A stretch of DNA of 64,000 nucleotides from Pseudomonas sp. FEN (GCF_904067045.1 NZ_CAJFDC010000014.1:62001-126000), one strand, 5' to 3'. Counted from the stretch's first letter, positions 51,231 to 60,917 are shown. Notes: generated by a model not told the origin, from the letters alone. A program made the numbers and translations.

Positions 51231-54200
51231 TAGATCCTTTCCATCTTCGGTAGCCACACGCGGATCAACGAGAACAGCCGGTCCAGATCAATGGGTTTGG
51301 CCAGATAGTCGTTGGAACCGGCTTGCAGGCAGCGCTCCTGGTCATCCTTCATGGCCTTGGCGGTCACCGCAATGATCGGTAGCTTGCGCCAGCGCGGGTC
51401 CTTGCGGATCTCGATGGTGGCTTCGTAACCATCCATCTCCGGCATCATCACATCCATCAGCACCAGGTCGATGTCTTCCACTTCGTTGAGTTTTGCTATC
51501 GCCTCGCGGCCATTGCGAGCGATTTCGACAATAGCGCCCTTGTGCTCCAGCGCACTGGTCAAGGCGAAGATATTGCGCACATCGTCGTCCACCAGCAGGA
51601 TCTTGCGCCCTTCGAAGACCTTGTCGCGACTGCGGGCGGTCTTGAGCATGCGCTGTCTTTCATGGGACAGCTGGGATTCGACTTTGTGCAGAAAGAGTGT
51701 CACTTCATCGAGCAGGCGCTCCGGCGAGCGGGCGCCCTTGATGATGATCGAACGCGAATATTTGTGCAGTTCGGCCTCTTCGTCGCGAGTCAGGTTGCGT
51801 CCGGTATAGACGATGACCGGCGGGAAAGCGCGGATGTCTTCGGTGGACATGCGCTTGAGCAACTCGTTGCCGAGCATGTCCGGCAGCTTGAGGTCGATGA
51901 TCATGCAGTCATAGACATTCTCGCGCAGCAGGTCCAAGGCATCCTGGGCCAGGCCCACGGCGGTGATCTCGATATCGTCGTCGCCGATCAGGCGGGCAAT
52001 GCTGTCGCGCTGCAGATCGTCGTCTTCCACCAGCAGCAGGCGCTTGAGCTTCTGGGTGAGCTTGGCCTCCAGACGCGAGAAAATCTCCTTGAGTTCGTCG
52101 CGGGTGGTCGGTTTGAGCGCATAGCCCATGGCCCCCATGTGCATGGCGGCCTCGACGCGGTCCTCGACGGAAATCACGTGCACCGGGATGTGCCGGGTCG
52201 ACGACATTTCCTTGAGGCGCTGCAAAACCGTCAGGCCGGAGTGATCCGGCAGACGCATGTCCAGCAGGATCGCGTCGGGGATGAACTGGGTGGCGAGCGC
52301 AAAGCCCTCGTCGGCGCCATGGGCCACCAGGCACTGATAACCCAGCTCATGGGCCAGGTCGTAGAGAATCTGCGCAAATTTCGACTCATCTTCGATCACC
52401 AGGATGCAGCGCGTGGTGAACGGCCCTTTTTCACGGTCGTCGGCAAAGCGCTGGGCCAGCGTTTCCACGACCTCCGGTGACAGATTCCGTGGCGGGTCCA
52501 GGGTGGGCAGTAGCACCGGCGCGGCGACAACCGGCGCGGAACCCTCGCCGTCCCGGTGCTGCGCAAACCGCTCCGGCAACACCAGCGTAAAGACGCTGCC
52601 TTGCCCGACCTGGCTGGCCACGCTGATGGAGCCGCCCAGCAACGCCGCCAGGTCGCGAGAAATCGATAGCCCGAGGCCGGTGCCGCCGTAGCGGCGATTG
52701 GTTGTGCCGTCCGCCTGGCGAAACGCCTCGAAAATGCTTTCGTGCTGTTCAGGCGCGATACCGATGCCGGAGTCACGCACGGCAAAGGCGATACCACCCC
52801 CGGGCTGGCGGGAAACGACCAGGCTGACCCGGCCTGTCTCGGTGAACTTGATGGCGTTGGACAGCAGATTCTTGAGCACCTGTTCCAAGCGCTGCCGGTC
52901 GGTGAACAGCGTCAGCGGCGCGTCCGCGCGCAGCTCGACGTCGAACCCCAGCAGTTTGTCGCTGGCCAGTGGTTGGAACAGGTCCCGCAGCCCCTCCACC
53001 AGGCGCTCGACGCTGGTGTTTTCCGGGCGCACTTCGAGCTTGCCGGCCTCGACCTTGGAAATATCGAGGATATCGTTGATCAGGTTCAGCAGATCGTTAC
53101 CGGCGCTATAGATCGACTCGGCGAACCTGACCTGTTCCTCGGTCAGGTTCGCCTCGGAGTTCTCCGCCAGCAGCTTGGACAGGATCAGCGAGCTGTTGAG
53201 CGGCGTGCGCAGCTCATGGGACATGTTGGCGAGAAACTCGGACTTGTACTTGCTCGAACGTTGCAGCTCCGCGGCCCGCTCCTCGAGTTGCACCTGCGCC
53301 TGATTCAACTCGTTGTTCTTGAGGTCCATGGCGTCACGCTGCCTGGCCAACTGTTCGTTGGTCTGCTCGAGTTCGCTTTGCTGGGTTTCCAGGTGAACCT
53401 GCGACTCCTTGAGTATCCGCGACTGTTCTTCCAGTTCTTCGTTGGCGGTTCTGAGTTCTTCCTGCTGGACTTGCAGCTCTTCGTTGAGCTGCTGGGTCTC
53501 GGCGAGGACCTCCTGCAAGCGCTGGCGGTAACGCGCAGCCTCGATGGAAGTACCAATATTGTCGGCGATCAGTTCCAGCAGCTCGACATCACGCTCGTTC
53601 AGGGGCCGCAGGAAGCCCAGTTCGATCACCCCGTTGACCCGGTCATCGTTGCTGATCGGCATCACCAGCACGCTGCGCGGCGCACCGTCCCCCAGGCCCG
53701 AGCTGACCTTGAAGTAGTCCACCGGCACGTCGTCCAGGCGAATCAGATGGCCCTGGCCCGCAGCCTGGCCGACCAAGCCCTCATCGCTGTAAATCGTTTG
53801 TTCCCGTTGTTCCTGCTCGCGGGAAAAGCCATAACTGGCCACGCGATTCAGGGCGCCATACTCCTCGCGGACATACAACGCCGCCACGGCACTGCCCATG
53901 TACTGGGCACAGAATTGGAGGATATTGCGCCCCAACAGATTAAGGGTCAGTTGGCCCAACACCTGCTCGGCCAATTGGGTCTGGCCGCCACGTAACCAGG
54001 CCTGCTGCTCAAGGCGCTCCGCACTCTTGACTCGTGACGCCAGGTTCTTTGCATAACTATTTGAAAGTGATAACAAATCACGCCGACCAACAAAGGCCAG
54101 CAAGGCACTCAGCCCCAACACAAAGATGAGGTAGAGAGCGATACTCCAGACGGTGGCGCGACTCACCAGTTCATTGCGCGCAAGCCGCAGTTGCTGCTCG

Positions 54201-54703
54201 GTGTTGACGGCATTTTCGAACTCGCTACGAATCTCATCGCTCAGGTGCTTGCCGCGTCCCGCCTTGATCGCCCCCCGGTAGTCGCCGTTGGAACGCTGCA
54301 GATTGATCATTCCTTGCGCGTACTCGGTCCAGGCGTCCTGCAAGGCTTCGATGCGCTTGAAGCGATCAACCTGCTGCGGGTTATCCGCAACCAGTTCCTG
54401 CAAGCTGTGCAGCTCAGCGATGATCTTCGGCTTGGCGGTTTCATAGGGGTCGAGGAAATGCTCATCGCCGGTAATCAGGAACCCACGCATACCGGTTTCA
54501 AGATCGACCGAGAGTTTCATCGCCTCGTTGGTATTGTTGATGACCCGGTCGGTATGCTCGACCCACTGGATCACCGACAACAGATAGGTGATCAACGAGA
54601 CGAAAAACACTGCACTGAGTACCCCGACGCCCAGGGGCAAGCTGACGTTACGGCTCAACAACTTGCGAAAGCTTTGTTCATCCACCGAAGACGAAGAATT
54701 CAT
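51230..54703 (-). CDS. Large hybrid histidine kinase (CHASE3-GAF-HisKA-HATPase-REC x3)
   Basis: About 1157 residues. Membrane helix near 25-45, a CHASE3-like extracellular region (MRGFLITGDEHFLDPY) to about 180, and a second helix at 185-205. Then a GAF domain (about 245-395), long coiled coil, HisKA (FLANMSHELRTPLNSS), HATPase (DSGIGIAPE, GTGLGLSISRDL) and three receivers (ILLDMRLPDHSG, IIDLKLPDMLG, VLMDVMMPEMDG). Three receivers are many for one chain. ATG 54703 was preferred to a TTG at 54739, which has no ribosome site. It heads a five-gene operon with CheR, CheB, a REC-kinase and a lone receiver. Confidence 0.92.
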   Translation of the reverse strand: MNSSSSVDEQSFRKLLSRNVSLPLGVGVLSAVFFVSLITYLLSVIQWVEHTDRVINNTNEAMKLSVDLETGMRGFLITGDEHFLDPYETAKPKIIAELHSLQELVADNPQQVDRFKRIEALQDAWTEYAQGMINLQRSNGDYRGAIKAGRGKHLSDEIRSEFENAVNTEQQLRLARNELVSRATVWSIALYLIFVLGLSALLAFVGRRDLLSLSNSYAKNLASRVKSAERLEQQAWLRGGQTQLAEQVLGQLTLNLLGRNILQFCAQYMGSAVAALYVREEYGALNRVASYGFSREQEQREQTIYSDEGLVGQAAGQGHLIRLDDVPVDYFKVSSGLGDGAPRSVLVMPISNDDRVNGVIELGFLRPLNERDVELLELIADNIGTSIEAARYRQRLQEVLAETQQLNEELQVQQEELRTANEELEEQSRILKESQVHLETQQSELEQTNEQLARQRDAMDLKNNELNQAQVQLEERAAELQRSSKYKSEFLANMSHELRTPLNSSLILSKLLAENSEANLTEEQVRFAESIYSAGNDLLNLINDILDISKVEAGKLEVRPENTSVERLVEGLRDLFQPLASDKLLGFDVELRADAPLTLFTDRQRLEQVLKNLLSNAIKFTETGRVSLVVSRQPGGGIAFAVRDSGIGIAPEQHESIFEAFRQADGTTNRRYGGTGLGLSISRDLAALLGGSISVASQVGQGSVFTLVLPERFAQHRDGEGSAPVVAAPVLLPTLDPPRNLSPEVVETLAQRFADDREKGPFTTRCILVIEDESKFAQILYDLAHELGYQCLVAHGADEGFALATQFIPDAILLDMRLPDHSGLTVLQRLKEMSSTRHIPVHVISVEDRVEAAMHMGAMGYALKPTTRDELKEIFSRLEAKLTQKLKRLLLVEDDDLQRDSIARLIGDDDIEITAVGLAQDALDLLRENVYDCMIIDLKLPDMLGNELLKRMSTEDIRAFPPVIVYTGRNLTRDEEAELHKYSRSIIIKGARSPERLLDEVTLFLHKVESQLSHERQRMLKTARSRDKVFEGRKILLVDDDVRNIFALTSALEHKGAIVEIARNGREAIAKLNEVEDIDLVLMDVMMPEMDGYEATIEIRKDPRWRKLPIIAVTAKAMKDDQERCLQAGSNDYLAKPIDLDRLFSLIRVWLPKMERI

Positions 54704-54967
54704 TTCTGGGTCCGGATTATATAAGTCGTTGATTTTCAAGGAGTCGGTCGTAAGTCCATCGAAAAGGCTCCCTCTTTCTCACAGCTTAGAATGCAATGCC
54801 CCAAGCCGCACTGCCGTGACGCGATAACAGACCTTAGCCTATTATCTTGTACATTCGTTTTTTTCTGTACAGGCACGGGAACTTGTCTTGCCTGATGACT
54901 CACTGATAGCTGAGGCCAATCGCTTCGGCAGCCGGCCCCATTACTTCAATTTTCAGGATATCTCCTT

Positions 54968-55324
54968 ATGCCAGCAGCCCCCTCCACCATCCTTGTCGTC
55001 GAAGACGATGCCGTCGTGCGCATGCTGATCGTCGACGTCCTTGAGGAATTGGAGTTCAAGGTCCTGGAGGCCGCTGACAGTGACAAGGCCCTGGATATTC
55101 TGAGACAGAGCGAGACCCGCATCGATCTGCTGATGACCGATATCGGGCTACCTGAAATGGATGGCCGCGAATTGGCCAAGGCTGCTTGCCAGTTGCGCCC
55201 CGGACTGCCGATCCTGTTTGCCAGCGGCTACGCCGAAAGCATTGAACTGGCGCCCGGCATGCAACTGATCGGCAAGCCATTCTCCATAGATCAACTTAGA
55301 CTCAAGATCAAAGAAATTCTATAA
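54968..55324 (+). CDS. Single-domain response regulator
   Basis: 118 residues, receiver only: VEDDAVV, D58 in LLMTDIGLPEMDG, Lys in IGKPFS. Divergent from the hybrid kinase operon. It resembles the terminal receiver of the 46.5 kb hybrid kinase. It may collect phosphate from either kinase. Confidence 0.9.
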   Translation: MPAAPSTILVVEDDAVVRMLIVDVLEELEFKVLEAADSDKALDILRQSETRIDLLMTDIGLPEMDGRELAKAACQLRPGLPILFASGYAESIELAPGMQLIGKPFSIDQLRLKIKEIL

Positions 55325-55384
55325 CTATATGATTTTAATTAATATTTTATTCTAGAATTTACTTTAACTTTACCTTCGCCCGGT

Positions 55385-55411
55385 AGGAACAGAGCTTGCT
55401 CGCGAAGAGCC
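55385..55411. repeat. Possible Pseudomonas REP-like element (degenerate)
   Basis: AGCTTGCTCGCGAAG near 55391-55405 matches the core of the widespread intergenic repeat of fluorescent pseudomonads (GAGCxxGCTTGCTCGCGA type). Only one copy is in this window, so the repeat nature rests on general knowledge of these genomes. Confidence 0.4.
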
Positions 55412-55513
55412 CCTTGAGACCGCTAAAAGCTTCGCTGCGGCGCGGCGTCCCGACAAGCCTGGCGCCTGCACCCTGCATTGACGCCCCCGGGCTTTGCATG
55501 TTCTCCTAGTCAC

Positions 55514-55715
55514 CTTGTTTTGGGTGCCCTTCACAGGGTGAAACGGGAAACCGGTGCGTCAGTGCGCGTGTATTCATGCCTGACCAGTCCGGTGCTGCCC
55601 CCGCAACGGTAAGCGAGAGAAGCGTCAGATCCACTGTGCCGACACTGGCATGGGAAGGCGATGCTTGATGGTCCGGGCCCTGCCCGAATCCCTCGCAAGC
55701 CCGGAGACCGGCCCA
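55514..55715 (+). ncRNA. Cobalamin riboswitch
   Basis: Characteristic conserved blocks in order: GGGTGCCCTTCACAGGGTG (55525 area), GGGAAACCGGTG, GCTGCCCCCGCAACGGTAAGC and the B12 box GCAAGCCCGGAGACCGGCC (55695-55713). About 110 bases separate its end from the cbtB ATG. In this class adenosylcobalamin lowers expression of transport and synthesis genes downstream, so cbtBA-cobE-cobM should be repressed when B12 is plentiful. Confidence 0.93.
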
Positions 55716-55825
55716 GAAAAAATCAATAACAAACCTGCGGTGGGCAGGCGCTGTTGCAACCTCCGGGCACCCGCTCGCCGAGGTTCTTCGCGCTTTCGCC
55801 CGCTGACATTTCAGAGGGAAGCGCC

Positions 55826-56011
55826 ATGTCAACCACTACCGTCCGCCATTCGACCGCCATCACCGATACCCGGAGCCAACGCCTGGTCGCCGCCATCGGT
55901 GCCGCCGTATTGGGGGCCGCGCTGGTCTACTTCGCCGGGTTCTCCCATATCGCCGCCGTGCACAACGCCGCTCACGATACCCGTCACAGTTCGGCCTTCC
56001 CGTGCCATTGA
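55826..56011 (+). CDS. cbtB: CbtB cobalt-transporter subunit
   Basis: 61 residues. One membrane helix (AAIGAAVLGAALVYFAGF), then the histidine-bearing tail HIAAVHNAAHDTRHS. This is the CbtB pattern; the histidines probably bind cobalt. The start at ATG 55826 has GAGGGAA upstream. First gene under the B12 riboswitch, followed by CbtA after ten bases. Confidence 0.9.
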   Translation: MSTTTVRHSTAITDTRSQRLVAAIGAAVLGAALVYFAGFSHIAAVHNAAHDTRHSSAFPCH

Positions 56012-56021
56012 GAATCCAGCC

Positions 56022-56723
56022 ATGATCAAGCGAATTGCGCAAACAGCCGGGTTCACCGGTCTGCTGGCGGCGTTGTTGCTGACCCTGCTGCAAAGCTTCT
56101 GGGTCGCACCGCTGATTCTCCAGGCGGAAACCTATGAAAAATCCCCGGCGGCCGTGGCCCACGAACACGAACACGGCGCCATGGCCGGGCACGAACATGA
56201 CGAACAAGCCTGGGAACCGGAAGACGGCTGGCAACGCGTATTGTCCACCACCGGTGGCAATCTGGTAGTGGCCGTCGGTTTCGCCCTGATGCTGGCCGGC
56301 CTCTACACCCTGCGCGCACCGAGCCGCACCTCCCAGGGCCTGCTTTGGGGACTGGCCGGCTACGCGACCTTCTGTCTGGCTCCGACCCTGGGCCTGCCGC
56401 CAGAACTGCCGGGCACCGCGGCCGCGGACCTGCTGCAACGGCAAATCTGGTGGGCCGGCACGGCAGCGTCCACGGCCGTCGCGATCGCCCTGGTGGTATT
56501 CGGCCGGCATTGGGCGCTCAAGGCACTTGGCCTGGCCATTGTGCTGCTGCCGCATGTGCTCGGCGCCCCGCAGCCGGAGGTTCATTCCAGCTTGGCGCCG
56601 CAAGCCCTGGAGGCGCAATTCAAGATCGCTTCGCAGCTGACCAATGCGCTGTTCTGGCTGGCCCTGGGCCTGATCAGCGCCTGGTTGTTCCGGCGCAAGA
56701 CCGACGATCACTACTCGGCATGA
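56022..56723 (+). CDS. cbtA: CbtA cobalt transporter
   Basis: 233 residues with about five membrane helices. After helix 1 there is a histidine-rich loop (HEHEHGAMAGHEHDEQ) suited to binding cobalt. CbtA with CbtB is a B12-regulated candidate cobalt uptake system. Overlaps the next gene by ATGA. Confidence 0.9.
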   Translation: MIKRIAQTAGFTGLLAALLLTLLQSFWVAPLILQAETYEKSPAAVAHEHEHGAMAGHEHDEQAWEPEDGWQRVLSTTGGNLVVAVGFALMLAGLYTLRAPSRTSQGLLWGLAGYATFCLAPTLGLPPELPGTAAADLLQRQIWWAGTAASTAVAIALVVFGRHWALKALGLAIVLLPHVLGAPQPEVHSSLAPQALEAQFKIASQLTNALFWLALGLISAWLFRRKTDDHYSA

Positions 56724-57145
56724 CGGAAACGCCAGCGCCACCCACCCTCGCGGTCGGCCTCGGCTGTCGACGCGGCTGCGATGCTTCGACCTTGCAGGTA
56801 CTGCTGGAACAGTCGCTGCTGACCCATCGGATTGACCTTCGGTCTATCAAGGGGTTGGCGAGCATTGATAAGAAAAAGGTTGAGCCAGGACTGCTCGAAC
56901 TTGCGCAACGCCTGAACCTGCCCCTGGTGTTTTTCAGCGCGGCTGAGCTGGGCGCTTACGAGGCCCGTCTCAGCCATCGCTCCCGCCGGGCCTTCGAACA
57001 GACCGGCTGCCATGGCATCGCCGAAAGTGCCGCGCTGGCCCTGGCCGAACAGTTGGGACAAGGTCAGGCGAAACTTCTGATTTCACGCCAGAAGCACCCG
57101 CAGGCGACCTTTGCACTGGCCTGGACCGGGCAAAACCCTCGATAA
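56720..57145 (+). CDS. cobE: CobE/CbiG C-terminal-like cobalamin synthesis protein
   Basis: 141 residues. The CbiG C-terminal/CobE fold is shown by VGLGCRRGCDAS, IKGLASIDKKK and FFSAAELGAYE. In the aerobic pathway CobE is required, with a role in the precorrin steps not fully defined. Co-transcribed with CbtA and CobM. Confidence 0.9.
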   Translation: MTETPAPPTLAVGLGCRRGCDASTLQVLLEQSLLTHRIDLRSIKGLASIDKKKVEPGLLELAQRLNLPLVFFSAAELGAYEARLSHRSRRAFEQTGCHGIAESAALALAEQLGQGQAKLLISRQKHPQATFALAWTGQNPR

Positions 57146-57198
57146 TCCCCTCATCCTACATGAACGATGTTCATGTGAAGCCCAGTGCAGAGAATGTC

Positions 57199-57945
57199 AT
57201 GACTGTCTATTTCATCGGCGCCGGCCCCGGCGACCCGGAACTCATTACCGTCAAGGGGCAACGTCTGATCCGCAGTTGCCCGGTGATTATCTATGCCGGC
57301 TCCCTGGTGCCTGAAGCCGTCCTGCAAGGCCACTGCGCCACCCAGGTGGTCAACAGCGCCGAGCTGCACCTGGAACAGATCATCGACCTGATCAAGGCGG
57401 CCGATGCCCTGGGCCAGGACGTGGCACGGGTACATTCGGGCGATCCATCCCTCTACGGTGCCATTGGTGAACAGATCCGCCATCTGCGCGAACTGGGCAT
57501 CGCCTATGAAGTCGTCCCCGGCGTCACCGCGACCGCCGCTTGCGCAGCCCTGCTCGGTACCGAGCTGACGCTGCCGGATATCTCCCAAAGCCTGATTCTC
57601 ACCCGTTATGCCGACAAAACCGCGATGCCGGCCGGCGAAGAACTGAGCAGCCTGGCCCAGCACAGGGCGACCATGGCGATTCACCTGGGGGTCAATCACC
57701 TGGCCAAGATCGTCGGTGAGCTGCTACCCCATTACGGTGCGGACTGCCCGGTCGCGGTTATCCATCGCGCCACCTGGCCCGACCAGGATTGGGTGCAAGG
57801 GACATTGACCGACATTCTGGCCAAGGTCGAGACCAAGGGCTTTCGCCGCACGGCCTTGATCCTGGTCGGACGCGTGCTGGCCAGTGATCACTTCGGCGAG
57901 TCTTCGCTGTATCGGGCCGCTCACGCCCATCTTTATCGCCCCTGA
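57199..57945 (+). CDS. cobM: Precorrin-4 C11-methyltransferase
   Basis: 248 residues. Starts MTVYFIGAGPGDPELIT; SAM-binding and precorrin motifs IYAGSLVP, VHSGDPSLYGA and VVPGVTATAACAA are all present. It methylates C-11 of precorrin-4 in aerobic cobalamin synthesis. ATG 57199 is preferred to 57160 because the conserved N-terminus begins there. Confidence 0.94.
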   Translation: MTVYFIGAGPGDPELITVKGQRLIRSCPVIIYAGSLVPEAVLQGHCATQVVNSAELHLEQIIDLIKAADALGQDVARVHSGDPSLYGAIGEQIRHLRELGIAYEVVPGVTATAACAALLGTELTLPDISQSLILTRYADKTAMPAGEELSSLAQHRATMAIHLGVNHLAKIVGELLPHYGADCPVAVIHRATWPDQDWVQGTLTDILAKVETKGFRRTALILVGRVLASDHFGESSLYRAAHAHLYRP

Positions 57946-57962
57946 TCGGGAGGAATGAGCCC

Positions 57963-58394
57963 ATGTCCGAACAGCTGTTTTCCGGTGCCAAGCTGGCCCT
58001 GATCTGCGGTGATGAGCTGCTGACCTATCTGCGCGACATGAAGGATGGCATTCCCTATCCCGGACACTGGGACTTTGCCGGTGGCGGTCGCGAGGGTGAG
58101 GAAACCCCGAGCGAATGCGCGCTCAGGGAGCTGGACGAGGAGTTTTCCCTGAGCTTTGAGGCCGAGCGCATCGAATGGGCACGACGCTATCCCAGTGTCA
58201 CCCAGCCCGATACCCACTCGTGGTTTCTGGTGGGGCAACTGAGTCATGCGGAAATCGCCGCGATTCGGTTTGGCGACGAGGGTCAGTACTGGCGGATGAT
58301 GGCGATTGCCGAGTACCTGGAGCACCCGCTGGGTGTGCCCTATCTGCAAGAGCGGCTGCGTGACTACCTGGAGAACCGGGTTTCCGAGTCGTAG
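57963..58394 (+). CDS. Nudix hydrolase
   Basis: 143 residues. Nudix box at 41-63: GGREGEETPSECALREL then DEEFSL, with the catalytic glutamates retained and Phe in place of the usual Gly near the end. It hydrolyses nucleoside diphosphate-linked substrates, not predicted here. It follows cobM by 17 bases with GGGAGGAA, so may be read from the cobalamin transcript. Confidence 0.9.
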   Translation: MSEQLFSGAKLALICGDELLTYLRDMKDGIPYPGHWDFAGGGREGEETPSECALRELDEEFSLSFEAERIEWARRYPSVTQPDTHSWFLVGQLSHAEIAAIRFGDEGQYWRMMAIAEYLEHPLGVPYLQERLRDYLENRVSES

Positions 58395-58432
58395 TCATGT
58401 GCCGCTCTCAACGGCCTCAACCGATCCGCCAT

Positions 58433-58465
58433 AAAAAAACGGTGCTCACGGGCACCGTTTTTTTT
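58433..58465. terminator. Bidirectional rho-independent terminator
   Basis: A-run, CGGTGC (58440-58445), six-base loop, GCACCG (58452-58457), then T8. It works on either strand: ends the Nudix transcript, and ends nfuA coming the other way, whose stop is 35 bases off. Confidence 0.93.
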
Positions 58466-58499
58466 CGAACCGCACGCAACGCACGCCCTGCTACCGAAC

Positions 58500-59084
58500 T
58501 CAGTAGTAGGCGTTTTCTTTCTGCGTATGGTCGGTCACGTCACGCACACCCTTGAGCTCGGGAATCCGCTCGAGCAAGGTGCGCTCGATGCCTTCCTTCA
58601 AGGTCACGTCGGCCTGGCCGCAGCCCTGGCAACCACCGCCGAACTGCAGCACGGCGATACCATCCTCGACCACTTCGATCAGGCTGACCTGGCCACCGTG
58701 GCTGGCCAGTCCCGGGTTGATCTCGGTTTGCAGGTAATAGTTGATGCGCTCGTTGACCGGGCTGTCGGCGTTGACCATCGGCACCTTGGCGTTGGGCGCC
58801 TTGATGGTCAGCTGGCCACCCATGCGGTCGGTGGCGTAATCGACCACCGCATCATCGAGAAAGGCTTCGCTGAAGGAATCGATCCACGCGGTAAAGCTCT
58901 TGAGCCCCAGCGCGGTGTCTTCAGGTTTTTCCTCGCCCGGCTTGCAGTAGGCAATACAGGTTTCGGCGTACTGGGTACCCGGCTGGGTAATGAAAACGCG
59001 GATGCCAATCCCCGGGGTGTTCTGCTTGGACAGCAGATCAGCCAGGTAATCGTGGGCGGCATCGGTAATGGTTATGGCGCTCAT
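58500..59084 (-). CDS. nfuA: Fe-S cluster carrier NfuA
   Basis: 194 residues. N-terminal degenerate A-type domain and C-terminal Nfu domain with the cluster-binding GGGCQGCGQAD (C152, C155). It carries a 4Fe-4S cluster to targets under iron or oxidative stress. Followed by a terminator. Confidence 0.95.
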   Translation of the reverse strand: MSAITITDAAHDYLADLLSKQNTPGIGIRVFITQPGTQYAETCIAYCKPGEEKPEDTALGLKSFTAWIDSFSEAFLDDAVVDYATDRMGGQLTIKAPNAKVPMVNADSPVNERINYYLQTEINPGLASHGGQVSLIEVVEDGIAVLQFGGGCQGCGQADVTLKEGIERTLLERIPELKGVRDVTDHTQKENAYY

Positions 59085-59141
59085 GGAATCTCCTCACAGA
59101 CTTGCCAGCAGTTTACGCCAATCGGGCCGCCTGAAAAAGTC

Positions 59142-60020
59142 CTAGTATTCTGGTCGGGAAAGCAGCGAGCGCCACGGGATCGATCCCAGCAGCAACGCCG
59201 AGAAAATCAGCGCGCTCGCCACCCAGCCCGACGGACTCGGCCAGATGCCGAGTATCAGGATCGAGCCGACGATACCGAATACCGGAATCAGCAGCGAGAG
59301 CGGTGCCACCCGGGACAACGGATATTCCCGCAGCAGCAGGTTCCAGCCCCAGTAACACAGGTGCGTGGCACCATAGACCTGGAACGCCAGGGAGAGCAGC
59401 ACGCCGGCCCCGGCCTGATCCGCCAGCGCGACGAAAGGCAGAGCACCACGCTGGAGCCAGGTAAGCAGGAACAGCGGCAGCGGCGCGAACAAGCTGGCCC
59501 AGACCACGAACGCGAAGACCTCTTTGACCCGGGACAGCTTGATCAGCACGTTGCCCAGGCTCCAGGCCATGGCACTGAGCATAATCAGCAGCAACCCGGT
59601 CCGGCTCTCGCCCGCAGGGCTGTCGAACAAGACGCAGGCCAGCCCCACGGCCGCGAGCAGCACGCCACTCGTCTGCAGCCCACTCAACGACTCGCGAAAC
59701 AGCAGCACGCCCCAGCCCAGGGTGAAGAATGCGCTGGTCTGGATCAGCAGCGCCGCGGTCCCCGGCGGCACCCCCTGGCTGATGCCGAAGTTGATCAACC
59801 CCCACATGACGACCCCGAAAATCACCCCATACGCGGCGATCCAGCCCAGCGCCACTTGCGGTCGACGGATAAAAAAGACCCACGGTAGCGCTGCCAGGGT
59901 AAAGCGCAGTGCCGTCAGCAGTAGCGGGTCGATACGACTCAATCCCAGCTTGGTGATGGGGAAGTTGAGGCCCCAGACAGCCGTGACGAGCACGGCGAGC
60001 AACAGGTGTTTTTTCTGCAT
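59142..60020 (-). CDS. EamA/DMT-family metabolite exporter
   Basis: 292 residues with ten membrane helices in two EamA repeats (VLVTAVWGLNFPITKLGLSRI; SAMAWSLGNVLIKLSRV). These export amino-acid-like metabolites such as O-acetylserine or cysteine. It is divergent from an AraC-type regulator 116 bases away. Confidence 0.9.
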   Translation of the reverse strand: MQKKHLLLAVLVTAVWGLNFPITKLGLSRIDPLLLTALRFTLAALPWVFFIRRPQVALGWIAAYGVIFGVVMWGLINFGISQGVPPGTAALLIQTSAFFTLGWGVLLFRESLSGLQTSGVLLAAVGLACVLFDSPAGESRTGLLLIMLSAMAWSLGNVLIKLSRVKEVFAFVVWASLFAPLPLFLLTWLQRGALPFVALADQAGAGVLLSLAFQVYGATHLCYWGWNLLLREYPLSRVAPLSLLIPVFGIVGSILILGIWPSPSGWVASALIFSALLLGSIPWRSLLSRPEY

Positions 60021-60136
60021 GGCAAAAGATCCGAAAGGTCAGGCCCGACGATACGACTCGCCGGCACCCTGCTACTCTGCCGCTGCACTCGATGGCCCGC
60101 TTGCCATTGAAGGTCAAATAGCGCTAAAAATGGGCC

Positions 60137-60907
60137 ATGCCTATCCAGTCTGCCGATTTTTACCCGATGACTCCGCGCGAGGTGGTCGTTACCCGCCACG
60201 ACTACGCCGATGGCCAATCCTTTGAGCGGCACAGTCATCCACGGGGCCAGTTCGCCTATGCGGCCTGTGGGGTCATCACAGTGTTTACCGATGAGGGCGA
60301 CTGGGTGGTCCCCCCGGGACGTGCCATCTGGGTCCCTGCCGCACAGCCACATGCCATGTGCATGCGCGGTCCGGTGACCATGCTCAACGCCTATATTGTG
60401 GAAAGCGCCCAGCAACGCCTGGCACTGGCCGAACAATGTCAGGTGCTGGGGGTTTCCGAACTGCTGCGGCACTTGTTGGAGCAGGCAGCGCAGGTTGCCG
60501 ACCAGCCCTCGGCCAGTGAGCGCGACGGTTGCCTGTTGGAACTATTGCTCCATGAGATCGCCTGGATGCCCAGGCTGGAGCTGAACGCGCCGCTGCCCAG
60601 GGAACCCCGCCTGGCGAAGATTTGCCGTCAGTTGCTTGACCAGCCTTCACTGGGCACGGGGATCGATGAGATGGCCCGAGCGGCGGGAATGAGTCGCCGC
60701 ACCTTTACCCGGCTGTTTCGCCAGCACACCGGCGTCAGCTTTGTCGAATGGCGCCAGCAGGCTTGCCTGCTGGCAGCGGTGGTGCGCCTGGGCAATGGCG
60801 AACAGGTGACGCGGGTAGCCATGGAACTCGGCTACAGCAGCCCGAGCGCCTTTGCCACGGTGTTCCGGCGCATACTGGGCGAGCCGCCCAGTCGCTATTT
60901 CCAGTAA
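60137..60907 (+). CDS. AraC-family regulator (cupin type)
   Basis: 256 residues. N-terminal cupin (FERHSHPRGQFAYAACGVITVF, VVPPGRAIWVPAAQPHAM) and C-terminal AraC domain (IDEMARAAGMSRRTFTRLFRQHTG; RVAMELGYSSPSAFATVFRRILG). The cupin wording resembles NimR-type regulators, which control a divergent exporter. The same layout is seen here with the EamA gene. Confidence 0.9.
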   Translation: MPIQSADFYPMTPREVVVTRHDYADGQSFERHSHPRGQFAYAACGVITVFTDEGDWVVPPGRAIWVPAAQPHAMCMRGPVTMLNAYIVESAQQRLALAEQCQVLGVSELLRHLLEQAAQVADQPSASERDGCLLELLLHEIAWMPRLELNAPLPREPRLAKICRQLLDQPSLGTGIDEMARAAGMSRRTFTRLFRQHTGVSFVEWRQQACLLAAVVRLGNGEQVTRVAMELGYSSPSAFATVFRRILGEPPSRYFQ

Positions 60908-60917
60908 CGCCCCGGCC

